Shown here piece by piece: positions 10,510 to 21,919 of a stretch of DNA of 64,000 nt. Made by a program: the position numbers and the translations under genes. The notes below the pieces were generated by a model. That model did no database searches and was not told the origin of the DNA. It saw only the letters and a program-made list of their open reading frames with translations. Every line of letters begins with the position of its first letter. Positions within the stretch are counted from its first letter, which is position 1. This DNA is from Corylus avellana (lineage: Eukaryota; Streptophyta; Magnoliopsida; Fagales; Betulaceae). The DNA is taken from the NCBI RefSeq assembly GCF_901000735.1, contig NC_081544.1:16869980-16933979 (forward strand), read 5' to 3'.

Positions 10510-12029
10510 TGATGTGGTATTTTTGTGACAAAAAATATCAATTATAAAATTACCACTCGCAATAGGATGAATCTTTGTATGATACGGCTATAGAGAGGGT
10601 GTCGAACCTCAAGGACTGTAGGGGTTTTATTATCAAAATTCAAAAGATTAAAATTAACTTAATTAAAAAGAGAATTGCTTTGATTTTCTTTAAAACTTTA
10701 AGTGCATGAAAATAAAAGAGATTTAAAATAAGAGAGAGTGTAGGGTATTGACTTCACCTCTATCCGCACAACAATGGTTAATCATAATTAATCCCAGAAA
10801 TTCATTTTATGCATGTTATAAATAAACAAGAAACTACCTTATTAAAGAATAAGCATAATCTATCTTCGGTTGGCACGGATCGTCCACCTAACCACTAAGA
10901 TGCGGTATGACCCGTCTTTCCTAGGTATAAATTATCAAATTCTTTAACAGGATACATATAATCAATGTATAAGTGTAACCCATCTTCGGTTGGCACGGAC
11001 TGTCTACCAAAATTACACTAAACTAGGGTGTAGTACAATCCGTCTTCCCTAGGCATGGCCTATCAAATCCTATTGATCATATGTCAATTAAACCCATTGT
11101 ATAACCATCATTCTCATAATTACAGAAAACAAGAATGATTTGAGATCAATAAAAGTAAAATACTTTCTAAGATAAGAGAAGAATTTCACAAATATTAATT
11201 TTGGAATTTAAGAACAATTGCATTTAATATGATGAACAGAAATCAATTGTAGCAATCCTCATAGTTATACAATCAACATGCATAAATTGAAAGTCTAGAA
11301 ATTAAATACAATCAAACCATTGTTTTTGGATAGGGTTACATCAATACCCCACGAAGGGGTTTAGCCGCTCATGATCTTCTAAGCTTCAAAGACAATTTTC
11401 TGATTTCTAGCTCTAGGAAGCGGTGTCTTTTTTCTCAATGCTTAGAGGCCTATTTATAGGGCTTAGGAGAGTCCTAGAAGCCCTAGTAATCCTAGAAATT
11501 TCAGAGATTTAAGTCCAAGTCCAATTAGGATAAAGAAAACCTAAGTCCAAATCGGAATAGCATTCACCCAGAATTGCGTTCCTATCTTGCAGGGCAAGTT
11601 TGGTATTGCAGCGCTCCGAATTAGGAAAATGTTATTTCACAATGATTTGTAGCAATTGGAGTTATCTTTCCAGTGCCGCTTGAATCACCTCAATCAGATA
11701 TTTGAGCTGAAGGTTATGGCCAAAGTACCGAGACATATGCAGAATCCAAATTTGAATCCAATCCGATTTTGACTCCAATTTGAGAAATTCCGAATTAATC
11801 CCTTCCTTTATTTGATTAAACTTAACCACAACATATAGGTCCTCTGTTATGATTGGCTAAGCTTAATCATCTCAAAGTGTGCTTTTAAGTCCAAAATCAA
11901 TGGAATTAATTGCATCTTTATTTATAACCTGAAAACACAAAAACAAAACAAAATCAAACAAATAACAACGCTAAGGAATTAACATATGCAAATTAAGGGG
12001 CTTGAATGTACAACATTCGATGCTTATCA
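10510..12029 (-). repeat. 5' LTR of element A
   Basis: On the plus strand it runs TGATGTGGTATT to GATGCTTATCA. The minus-strand TATA box is at 11449-11458. It is a close match to 5782-7293. Confidence 0.88.
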
Positions 12030-12034
12030 CACAC

Positions 12035-13900
12035 CATGTGTGTGATCGAGCGCACATCTCCCAAACACGCACTCCACTGCGTGAGTGCGATCTAGTGCAC
12101 CATGCGTGCGATTGAGCGCACTCAGGCAGCAGGCTACATGACCTATTTTGGGTCACTTTCCCCCATTCCCCACATCCTTTTCTTCCCTACGCCATACACA
12201 CTCCATCACCACACCTCCACAACACCACCACACAACCACACAACCCATTTTCCCTTCACACAACACATCACACACCCAACTCCTACTCCCCCAACTTCCA
12301 GTTTTACATAATTTTTGCAAATTGTGGGTGTTCCACCACCCACATTTGCATCTTTGTGGTTGGGTTTTCATCTTTTGCAGGGGGTTTTGGGCAGTCGTGG
12401 TCGTGCCTTAGCAACCTTGGTCACCAGAGTGCACACTAGGTGTTCGACAGAATTCCTGAACCAAGCATCTTCTTCGGGACAGCTATGAGCAGTGACCACC
12501 ATCTGGCTGAAGACATTAAACTTAGTGCTCATGGGAAGTACCCCATAGTTATCTTGTTAGTTTATTTTTGTCTTTGTGTATTTTCATTTCATCTTTTTAT
12601 CTTTAGTTTTGTTTCCTTTTACTTGTTTGTGTGTTTTCTTGTTTTGCAGGGACAAGTGTGCTTCAATTCAAGTTTGGGGGTGTGCTGTGAGCCATGCTTT
12701 CCAAGATCATGTCGACCATCTCCCGGGTACACTCTTTCTTTTAATTAGACACATTGGGGACAATGTGTCATTTAAGTTTGGGGGTATGGGCACACATGAT
12801 TGTTCACACACTTTGTCCCAAGCTCATATTAGTTGTTGTTTGGTGTGTTTGTTTGTTTATTCAAGAAAAAAAAAATTGTATGCATGTTCATGTTTGCCCT
12901 AAAATTGTAAGTTCATCTAAAAGAATTTTGGTTTGAATTCATCAGTGAGCTTAAAATTTTGAACACATGATCTGATGAGTGAATCTGTTAGTTTGATTAC
13001 TTGTTTAGGACAGCTGAAAAATCACATGTTTAATCTGATTACATAAGCACATTAGTGCTTAATCTATAAGGTATGACATGAGGTCTGATATTTGTGTTTC
13101 TAACATTTTGGATGAAATTGGATGACTTATTAGGTGGACACTCTGGCATATATATATATGTAAAAAAAATAATAATAAAAAAATAATAGAAAAAAAAGAG
13201 AGATATAAATAAAAGATCATTGATAAGCTTTCACTGAGTAACTGGACCTCTTGCCTTAAAGCATTGAGTGTTCACGTCAAAAGGTGAAAAATTTGGATTT
13301 GATCAATGTCATGGTTAGTTTGGTTTTGTAGCCTCTTTGACTCGAGTTAGTAGGTCCTTAGGGGTGTCTCTACACCTAATGCTCTAAAATCATCTGGTTT
13401 GGGAGTCATTGACTTAACACTCGCTACAAGGGTCAATATGCCATGTTTGTTCATTCTAATAGGGATTCTAGTGAATTTTGAGATATTGAGACATTACATA
13501 TTGGAAAGATTTGGAAGCCTCATAATTTTTTACTAATTCACTTTACACTATTTTCAAACTTGTGATGTTTTCGCATGTCCTTTGTAAGTAATTGCACTTT
13601 GAGATTCCAATTCATTGTGAAGATGGAGTTCATCTTTTTAAGCTTTCTAATGAATGAAAATCATGATGTTGAAGTGATGCCTTAATTTTGAGATAACATG
13701 AACTGTGCATGATGTTTGTGGGTAGCATTTCTGGAAAACCCTCATGAGACTTCACTCGTCCACTAGGGAATTCCTAGAGGTTTAAAAGGCTTGTTGTATA
13801 TGCTAAATGCAATCGTACATCCCACGAAAGATGGATTTATCTTTTTGTTTTTCGTTTTCAATTTAATTGTTAGCTTCGTTTTCAATTTAATTGTTAGCTT
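12035..13900 (+). other. element B 3' internal region
   Basis: It resumes B after element A. It opens with a GATCGAGCGCAC motif cluster (12044-12120) and a CACCAC-rich stretch (12190-12290). It then holds the TTAAACTTAGTGCTCA box (about 12515-12532), two polypurine-like boxes (AAGTTTGGGGGTGTG near 12671-12685 and AAGTTTGGGGGTATG near 12774-12788) and AT-rich DNA. Unlike element C, no polypurine tract precedes the 3' LTR: C's segment TAAGTTTGGGGGTG is replaced by a short duplicated TTTTCAATTTAATTGTTAGCTT-like sequence (13855-13900). No gene is seen. Confidence 0.65.
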
Positions 13901-15264
13901 TGTATTAAGTGCTAAATATTCATATTTTCAGCCCTTAACTTGCATGTTTTAATCCTTTGGTTTTAGTTAATAAGGTCATTTTAATTTCTTTTTGTGTTTT
14001 CCATACTTTTGTAGGCTTTTGGAAGAAAATGAAGTAAATCTGGAAGATTTGGGCTCAAAGAGAGAAAATGGGAAAAATGGGAGCACCTCATACTACGATC
14101 GAGCGCAGTACCTGAAGGCAAAGCATGAAGCAGGCCACGAGCGCTCGAGCGTACAAAAGAAGAGGCTCGATCATAGTCCTGCGATCGAGCACACACGGGT
14201 TGCAATCGATCGCACCCATGCGCAGGAGACACATCAAAGCTGCGGCCAGATTGTCATTCTTTCCATATTAGTGTTTTCCAACTCCCAATTGTAATAGGTT
14301 TTGAAACCCTATGAAATTCTTAGGTTTACTAGTTTGTCAAAGACTTCTAAAGCCTATAAATAGACCCTTAAGTCTCTAGAGTAGGAGACTTTTAGAGGGA
14401 GAAGAATTGGAGCTCTTCTAGTTCAAGTTTCGGGTTTATTCTTTTCCTTTCTTTTCTTTTCTTTTATTTGATGAAGCTGTTTAACATCAACTTTATGTGT
14501 AGCTAACTTATTTAGTAGGGCTAGATTGAAGCCCTAGTTATGTTTAGTTAATATTTCAATATTGGCGCCTTTGTAATGATCTTGATATGCTATTTAACTT
14601 GATTAATACCTGCTTGCATGAATTCCTCATATGTGTGTGCCTGATCAACATATGCATGTGGTATGGACTAGTTAGTTAAATCAACTTGGATGGCCGAGTC
14701 CGAGGTTTAATAAAAGTAACAAAATAATCCACACCACGGTTCTTGGGTTAATCAACATGGGGAACCGGGAGTATACACCCATGCCCTAGGCCTCATGTGT
14801 TTGTCGATTTCCATAGAGTATATGCTTTCCTAAGGAACAACTTAGTATACACCATGCTAAATCCCTTAAAAAAGAAAAGAGTTAGAGTATACGCCATGCC
14901 TAACTCGTTGCTTAGGGAAATCTATAGCTTAAGGAGTATATGCCATGCCCTTAGGATGACAAACATTAGATATGCATAACATGATCAAAGCATTGGCATA
15001 TTGTTATATTAGTTGAATATAATTAGTGGTAGATATCAAAGCCCTACCTTTAGCTTTTCATTTATCTTTATTATCTTTTTATTTCTTTTTCACAATATCA
15101 ATTCAGTGACAAGTTGATATTTTTAATTAATTCTAAATAAAATCACATTCCTTGTGGAATCGACCTCGTACTTGCTGCACCATACTATTGTTTTGATCTT
15201 GTGCACTTGCGCGTTAAAACGTACAATTATTTACCTATTAATTTAGGTAGATATTTGGACAACA
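13901..15264 (+). repeat. 3' LTR of element B
   Basis: Begins TGTATTAAGTGC and ends TTGGACAACA, followed by ATATT. It matches 2703-4086 except for about a 30-base deletion in the CpG motif cluster and scattered substitutions. The TATA box is at 14355-14363. Confidence 0.87.
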
Positions 15265-15269
15265 ATATT

Positions 15270-15919
15270 GTTATGATATCTAACTTGATTAATACCTAGT
15301 TTCACGAATTCCTTATATGTGTGTGCCTGATCAACATGTGCATGTAGTATGGACTAGTTAGTTAAATCAATTTGGATGACCGAGTCTTGGGTTTAACATA
15401 AGTAACAAAAGTAATCCACACCGGGTTCTCGGGTTAATCAACATGGGGAACCGGGAGGATACACCTATGCCCTAGGCCTCATGTGTTTGTCGATTTTCAC
15501 AGAATATATGCTTTCCTGGAGAATAACTTAGTATACACAATGCCAAATCCTCTATGGAAGAAAAGAGTTAGAGTATACACTCATGCCTAACTCGTTGCTT
15601 AGGAAATTCTATAGCTTAAGGAGTATACACCTATGCCCTTAGGTTGATAAACATAACTTGATCAAAGCATTGACATATTGATATATTACCTTAATATAAC
15701 TAGTGGTGGATATCAAAGCCCTACCTTCTTATCATTATTAATTTAAATCCAATCTCTTGTTTTAGTTTACTTTAGGAATTGATTTTAAGACAAGATTCAG
15801 CAATCCTCGTGAGAATGACCCTGTATTTGCACATTATACTACTATGTTGACCTCATGCACTTGTGGGTAAAACATCCAGTTATTTGCCTATTAATTTAGG
15901 TAGGTAATTGTGAACAACA
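15270..15919 (+). repeat. LTR of element C, second half
   Basis: It continues the LTR broken at 2702 and runs in the same order as B's LTR (TTAACTTGATTAATACC to GTGAACAACA). It is more diverged from the B LTRs than they are from each other. Joined length of the C LTR is about 1.35 kb. It ends at CAACA 15915-15919. Confidence 0.8.
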
Positions 15920-16099
15920 GGTCCCCATTTGTACGTCCTCTAATAAAAATAGGAGTGTACGTCTAGCAACCCTAGCGTATGTCCAGTCAGAAAGTCTAAA
16001 ATACCCAAAGTGCCCTTCCAACTATTCCTAGTGACCCAAAACCCAAATTAACCCTCTAACTAAGTTACCTAAGCTCAGTTAATTATTTGCGTCACTACA
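15920..16099 (-). repeat. fragment of LTR family D
   Basis: The reverse complement starts TGTAGTGACGCAAATAATTAAC and follows the first ~180 bases of the solo LTR at 46816, sharing GGGTCACTAGG and AGTTGGAAGGGCA. Element C appears to have inserted in it, so its remainder lies outside the window. It abuts the TNP2 remnant at 16100. Confidence 0.65.
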
Positions 16100-16898
16100 G
16101 GTGCCCTTGATGTGCCTGATGGAGATGAAATTCTGAGACAGTTAAATGGGATAGTTATTGGGGATGAAAACGCTGGATGTACGGAAAAGAAGCAGAAGAC
16201 TGAGCAAGAGAAACGACAAGCAGCAAATGATGATGTAGTCTGGAAGAAGAAAAGTATTTTCTTTAAGTTGCCATATTGGAAAGACAATTTGCTACGGTAC
16301 AACCTGGATGTGATGTAGATAGAAGAAAATATGATGGACAATATACTTGGCACACTAGTAGACATTTAAGGGAAAACGAAGGACATCTTCGAAGCTCGTA
16401 AAGACTTGCATGAAATGGGTTTGAGACAAAAACTTCATCCATACACTGGCGAGAATGGCAAAACATATATGCCCATAGCTTACCACACGATGTATAATGA
16501 CAATAAAACAAATTTTTTGAAAGTGCTTAAAGATGTAAGGTGACTGATGGATATGCCTTGAACATTTCCAGATGTGTAAGACTTAAGGAATGTGCCATTG
16601 TGGGTTTGAAGAGTCATGATAGCCACATACTAATACAACAACTTTTGCCTATTGTGCTGTGTGGATCCTTACCGGACAACGTGGTTAGACCTCTAGTTGA
16701 GTTGTCTGCATTCTTCCGAGGCATATGCTCAAAAACATTGACAGAAGCAGATATGAACTGACTCGAGGGCGGCGTAATTATTACTCTATGCAAGATGGAA
16801 CAAGTATTTCCCCCCAATTGTTTCACTAGCATGGTTCATGTTATCATACATCTGGCCAGTGAATGCCGACTCGGTGGACCAGTACAGTTTCGGTGAAT
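16100..16898 (+). pseudogene. TNP2-type CACTA transposase, central part
   Basis: Successive frames give VWKKKSIFFKLPYWKDNLLR, YNLDVM, DNILGTLVDI, GKTKDIFEARKDLHEMGLRQ, KVLKDVR, DGYALNISRCVRLKECAIVG and LKSHDSHILIQQLLPIVLCG, then LVELSAFFRGICSKTLTEAD and SECRLGGPVQFR. This is the order in plant TNP2 proteins (transposase family tnp2 followed by DUF4218). In-frame stops follow NLDVM and LVDI, a frame change occurs near 16530, and another stop lies near 16757. The protein would have cut and joined element ends; this copy cannot make it. It ends where the solo LTR inserted at 16904. Confidence 0.8.
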
Positions 16899-16903
16899 GT
16901 ATC

Positions 16904-18171
16904 TATTGTGCAAATATCCACCTAAATTAATAGGCGAATAAATGTACGTTTTAACTCGTAAGTGCATAAGATCAAAACAGTAATATATGGTGCATGTACG
17001 AGATCATTCCCACAAGGATTGACGTAAATTAAGTTTAAAATTAATTTCATAATTAAAACAAAATAGAGATTGATTTTTTAGTTAATAAAGATAAAGGTAG
17101 GATTTTGATATCTACCACTAATCATGCTCAATAACATAATAATATGTCAATGCTCTAATCATATAATGAATACTTAAAGTTTGCCAACCTAAGGGTATGG
17201 GTGTCTACTCCTTAAACTATTGATTTCCCTAAGCATCGAATTAGGTATGGGTGTCTACTCTAATTATTTTCTTTCTTAAAGGATTTAGCATAGGTGTCTA
17301 CTAAGTTGTTCTTTAAGAAAACATAAATCTGTGGAAATCGACAAACACATGGAACCTAGGGCATGGGTGTCTACTCCCGGTTTTTCATGTTGATTAACCC
17401 AAAAACCCATGAGGAGATTCTTTTATCAACAAGGTGCCAATATTAATATATTAAAAAAACATAATTAGGGCTTCAATCTAGCCTTACAAAGGAGTTTAGT
17501 TACACATGGGTTTGATGCTAAACATCTTCATAAAATAAAATAGAAAGGAAAAGAATAAACCCGAAAACTTGAGCTTGAAGAACCTCCAATTCTTCTTATT
17601 GAAATTGTCTATCTATTCTAGAGGTTTAAGGGTCTATTTATAGACCTAGAGAAATCCTAGAACACCTAGTAAACCTAAAAAATTTGTAGGATTTAGTCCT
17701 ATTACAAGTGGGACTTGGAAAACCCTAATATGGAAGGAAAGGGAATTCTGGCCACAGCTAACTTGCTCTTCACGCAAGGGTGCGCTCGATCGCGGCTCAT
17801 GTGTGCTCGATCGCAACCCTGCAATCGATCATGTGTCTTCTACACTCGATCGTAGATGCGATTGAACCTTCTTCTTGTGCGCGCGAACACACACCTTGCG
17901 CTCGCTTCTTGGCTTGGACGCTCGAGCGCTGGTGCGCGCGAGTACAGGACTAGTGCGATCGATCACATTGTCAGGAGCTTGGTCCAAAGCCTCTAGCTTT
18001 TTCCAATTTTTTCTTTTATGCTCAAACTTTCCAGAAGCGCTTCCTTTTCTTCTAAAAACTCATAAAACAAAGAAAATACAATAAGGAAATAAAATTGCAC
18101 AAACTAACAAAACTAAGGAATTAACAAGTATAAATTAAGGGGATAAAATACATATATTTTAGCACTTATCA
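16904..18171 (-). repeat. solo LTR inside the TNP2 remnant
   Basis: A single LTR of the element B/C superfamily on the minus strand, flanked by GTATC (16899-16903 and 18172-18176). On the plus strand it reads TATTGTGCAAATATCC to AGCACTTATCA. The expected TG at the left end has become TA, while the other end is intact. It carries a minus TATA box (17634-17642) and a cluster of GCGATCGATCGC-type motifs (17778-17966). No internal sequence or second LTR is present, so it is most simply the product of LTR-LTR recombination. Confidence 0.85.
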
Positions 18172-18176
18172 GTATC

Positions 18177-19422
18177 CGACTGAGAGGTGTTTCCATGTGT
18201 AATTTTTTATTGAAATAATTATTATTTGCCCTCCATTAAAAATCAATGACGAATTGTAGTGTGTGTTTGAATTTTCAATGTAGGAGCCTTGGGGGGTTTA
18301 AATCGGATGTGCACAACAAAGTGGCTCCTGAAGGCCACAATGCGGAAGGTTACATATCAAATGAGTTGGTGACGTTTTGTTCGATGTATTTAGACAACGC
18401 GCCAACATTTCACAATAGGCCCAAAAAAAATCCAGATGAGGTTAAAAGAGCGGTAACACGTGTCAACCACGACCGACGCACATTGATAGAGATTCACCGA
18501 TATGTTATATTTAACTCAAACAAGTTCCTTCAATTGGGATGTGAGTGCTGTTACTAACACATGTTAATTCATCTTACATCATTTGTTGTGAATTATAAAA
18601 CCCCAAATTTCAAATTGTAGGATGCACATGGATACGCTTAGGCGAGCATGCACTATGGGGCGAATGGCGTAAAGTCAATTGGAAACACGACATAGGGAGC
18701 AATTTTGCTACTGGTACCATGGCTACGTAAGAATAATGTCATGTACAGCTATTAAATTACAAAATATTTGCTTCTTAGTCCTATTTCCTCAACACACTAA
18801 GTATGTGCCTTTCCTTCGAATTTAATCGCAGGTCGATTGAATTGACGATCAACGCAGGAACGAAATGGGTGATAAACTTGTATTGCATTGTAAAGGGCCG
18901 ATCCAAACAGCAGTCCAATATAACCAATATGTGGTTAATGACAAGTTGTTTCGCAATTTGACATATGATGTAAGAATGATGACTCAGAACAGCGGCGTGT
19001 GCGTGCTGACTATTGATTGGGAAACATATTACGGGAAGCAAACTCAAATAATAGAGGTAGAGTATTATAACAGGACTAGGTATTTGCTGTTCAAGTGTGA
19101 CTGGGCGGATATCAAAAGAGATAGGGGATACAAGGTGGACGAGTATGGGCTAACACTTGTAAAATTCAAAAACCTCATCCACACAGGAGAGCGGATTACT
19201 GATGAGCCATATGTGCTAACTTTCCAAGATGAAAGGAACCCAGATTGGGCTTGCGCGGTAAGGATAAAACCTAGAAACGTGTACGATGTTGGTCAGGGCC
19301 AAGGGCCTCATGATGCATGTGTCAACTACCACGAGAGTGAGCTCCTGAACTTTAACATTAGTCACGATCCGCATGATGACTTCAAATGTGGCCGAGCCGA
19401 CATACCTCCAACCGAAGCGTAA
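18177..19422 (+). pseudogene. TNP2-type transposase, DUF4218 end to DUF4216
   Basis: After the solo LTR the frame shows PEGHNAEGYISNELVTFCS (18322-18390), the linker before DUF4216. The clean frame 18865-19422 then reads QTAVQYNQYVVNDKLFRN, TQNSGVCVLT, TYYGKQTQIIEVEYYNRTRY and LLFKCDWADIKRDRGYKVDE. It continues YGLTLVKFKNLIHTGERITD and ends PDWACAVRIKPRNVYDV. This is a good DUF4216 domain, known from the C-terminal part of plant CACTA transposases. 18558-18864 has frame breaks and is intron-like or decayed. The DUF4216 part is unusually well kept compared with the TNP2 core. Confidence 0.8.
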
Positions 19423-19589
19423 GTAATACCCCAAGAATTGAAGCGCATACCATGTAATTAATTTATATATATGTTGGTATACATTTATTTATTTCATTTT
19501 GTAAATTGATTGGTTGCATTTTGTATATTCATTAACTGAACCTGATTGTTTCTATGTCTTCTTAAACTTTGATCTTGTATTTTGTAGGT

Positions 19590-20068
19590 TGATATGAGTC
19601 AGCACAAGAAAAGAACATCGACATCACTACCCGTGTGAGTGGTGCCAGGATCACAGGATTCAGGTTCGTATGCTGATGTCGAGACCTAGGACTTGAATGC
19701 TCAACAACCAAGCCTGATTGTTCGCAATCATGACGTATATCACTTTGTCCACCTTTTGTGCCAGGTGAGACCAATGCTGTGATTGAGTGGATGAACAATA
19801 TTCCACCAATTCCATGCTTCGTGTATGATCCGAACGAACCCACTTCATCAGAGGTACCTTCATTGAGCCAACTGGGGTTGGTCTCACACAGTCATTTTGA
19901 TCTGCCATCGCATAGTAATGCACTCTCCAAAAGGTGTATAAGACCCGTTTGGCTATGATTGAGTCTTATGCGAGTGAGCACCGGGATGAGTGGATTGAAT
20001 GCCGTGCCAGACACCAAGTCCCTAAGCCGTGTGAGGGTGACATCCTCAGTTGCGAATCGACCAAATAA
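19590..20068 (+). pseudogene. CACTA accessory coding remnant
   Basis: Open stretches downstream of DUF4216 give FVPGETNAVIEWMNNIPPIP (from 19756) and, in another frame, KRVYKTRLAMIESYASEHRD then EWIECRARHQVPKPCEGDIL, ending at TAA 20066-20068. The first could be the tail of the transposase or a second element ORF. I cannot place it in a named family. Introns or frameshifts separate the pieces. Confidence 0.35.
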
Positions 20069-20765
20069 TGCTATATACTAATAGAATGTTTATTTATTTT
20101 TAATAACATGATCATCTTCCATGCTGATCATTGTAATGGTTAGAAAATGTTTGATAATCACACATTGTATGTATCTTTAAACCAAATATGCATATAACAT
20201 AGTTGCAACGTAATATGTGTAGGGGATGTAACTGTAGAAAATAAGGACAAAGATGTAGCTCATCCTGCAAGCAAACCCGTACAACATGCGTCACTACTAT
20301 CCTGTGGATTAGCACAATTATCCCGTGGTCCATCACATCCATATGTATATGTAGATCACTTCTATATGCACCACTATACTTATGTAATCATATGACTACA
20401 ACTGAAAAAACTACACTATAAAAAGCACATGTACATTTTCTAATGTGTCATGTTTGGTATGGTTATAGTTTTTGAACTATATATTATGATTGTTATGGTT
20501 ACTTGTTATGATATTGATATTGGTAGTTTAGGTAGGCTAACGTTGCTATTTAGTCGCTGTTTTATGAACCTGAAGTTGGTGATTACGAAGACCTTTGTAG
20601 ACTTTAACGTTGCTCATCACTTAGTTACTTAGACGTGAAAAGATGTTATCATGTTTACTATATTTATTTTGTATTTAAAGAAAAAAAGTTTGGCATGTGA
20701 TATTATAATTTTATATGCACATATGCTGAGATTACATTGTTTTTTGATGGAATGTGGTTTTTGTT
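20069..20765. other. AT-rich non-coding part of the CACTA element
   Basis: No gene, RNA or repeat is recognised. Short ORFs here lack any family signature. Confidence 0.4.
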
Positions 20766-21539
20766 ATTTTAAAGCTTGATACATTATAAATTATCTTCTT
20801 CTTGTAAAGCTTGGCAAAACATATATTATGCATGCTGGGATTTTTTTTGTCTAATTGATTTGATGCATCCATGGTATCTAGTCTGTAATCCAATATGACT
20901 ACTTTGATTTTAATGTTTACATTTACAAATATTATAGGAGATAATCTAATTCTTGCCATTGTTTTCATGAATTGTTTCATGCCTCCCATATATGTATTCA
21001 AACACTTGATTGATTATGTAATATTAATGACGTTTTTCATGTTAAATGTTCATTTATGTAAACTTGAAAGCTGAATAATATACAAGAGCTTTGTATATAG
21101 TTTATAAATGTTCATTTCATGTTAAATGTTCACAGCTTCTGTGATAAAACCAACAATCATACCTTTTATAAACTATAGATGAGTCCCTACGATATGTACT
21201 CAAGTTTAAATCTTAGTGAAATGAACATTTAAACCTTTCAAGTTTACATAAATGAACATTTAACATGAAAAACGTCATTAATATTACATAATCAATCAAG
21301 CGTTTGAATACATATATGGAAGGCATGAAACAATTCATGTAAAGAATGGCAAGAATTAGATTATCTCCTATAATATTTGTAAATGTAAACATTAAAATCA
21401 AAGTAGTCATATTGGATTACAGACTGGATACCATGGATGGATCAAATCAATTAGACAAAAAAAATCCCAGCATGCATAATATATGTTTTGCCAAGCTTTA
21501 AAAGAAGAAGATAATTTATAATGTATCAAGCTTTAAAAT
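20766..21539. repeat. long inverted repeat (foldback 1)
   Basis: The arm at 20766-21070 (about 305 bases) pairs with 21234-21539. Examples: ATTTTAAAGCTTGATACATT at the left pairs with AATGTATCAAGCTTTAAAAT at the right, and TAATATTAATGACG near 21018-21033 pairs with CGTCATTAATATTA near 21271-21284. The loop is 21071-21233. Small indels and substitutions separate the arms. RNA from either strand would form a ~300-bp hairpin. Confidence 0.85.
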
Positions 21540-21919
21540 TCCATTAGCACATCGTATTTGACAATCTCATGGGCTTAACAAAAAATACAAGTGCGATACC
21601 AAAGAAATTTAAGAGTATGATACATAAAAGAACTAATCCATCAATGCACAGAAGCTGAATAATATACAAGACCAGCAAATGCACTCCTACAAAGGTCTTA
21701 TATATTATTCAGCTTCTGTGCATAAATGAACATTTATAAACTATCGTAGGGACTCATCTATAGTTTTTCATGCATTTGCTGGTCTTGTATATTATTCAGC
21801 TTCTGTGCATTGATGGATTAGTTCTTTTATGTATCATACTCTTAAATTTCTTTGGTATCGCACTTGTATTTTTTGTTAAGCCCATGAGATTGTCAAATAC
21901 GATGTGCTTATGGAATTTT
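21535..21919. repeat. long inverted repeat (foldback 2)
   Basis: The arm at 21535-21682 pairs with 21771-21919 (about 148 bases). For example, GACAATCTCATGGGCTTAAC pairs with GTTAAGCCCATGAGATTGTC. Within the loop, GAAGCTGAATAATATACAAG (21652-21671) pairs also with TATATTATTCAGCTTC near 21700-21717. It starts inside the last bases of foldback 1's right arm. Confidence 0.85.

Larger units (their letters stand above)
5782..12029 (-). mobile_element. LTR retrotransposon A (non-autonomous, gag-only)
   Basis: A complete minus-strand element nested in B, flanked by CACAC (5777-5781 and 12030-12034). LTRs lie at 5782-7293 and 10510-12029. On the minus strand the order is 5' LTR (10510-12029), tRNA-Asp primer site (10487-10504), gag-like frame (9225-10090), a 1.9-kb non-coding tail with polypurine-like boxes, then the 3' LTR (5782-7293). 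No pol domain is visible in the 3.2-kb interior. The two LTRs differ at about 1 in 20 positions where I compared them. Confidence 0.9.
2703..15264 (+). mobile_element. LTR retrotransposon B (non-autonomous, gag-only)
   Basis: A complete element with LTRs at 2703-4086 and 13901-15264, flanked by the 5-bp duplication ATATT (2698-2702 and 15265-15269). It inserted in the middle of the LTR of related element C. After removing nested element A it is about 6.3 kb. It has a tRNA-Asp primer site and a gag-like frame with stops; no protease, reverse transcriptase, RNase H or integrase is visible. The NPxWSxxSNLSW motif in the gag-like protein recalls Athila-type gag proteins, so I infer a non-autonomous Athila relative. 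Confidence 0.85.

Noticed and set aside
12102..12411. Overlapping plus/minus ORFs rich in H, P, T or V, W, C
   Set aside because: Low-complexity CACCAC-type DNA inside element B; no family similarity.
16090..16099. CACTACA at 16093-16099 as the 5' end of the CACTA element
   Set aside because: The adjoining sequence is already mid-TNP2, and 15920-16099 matches LTR family D in reverse; it is the LTR end.
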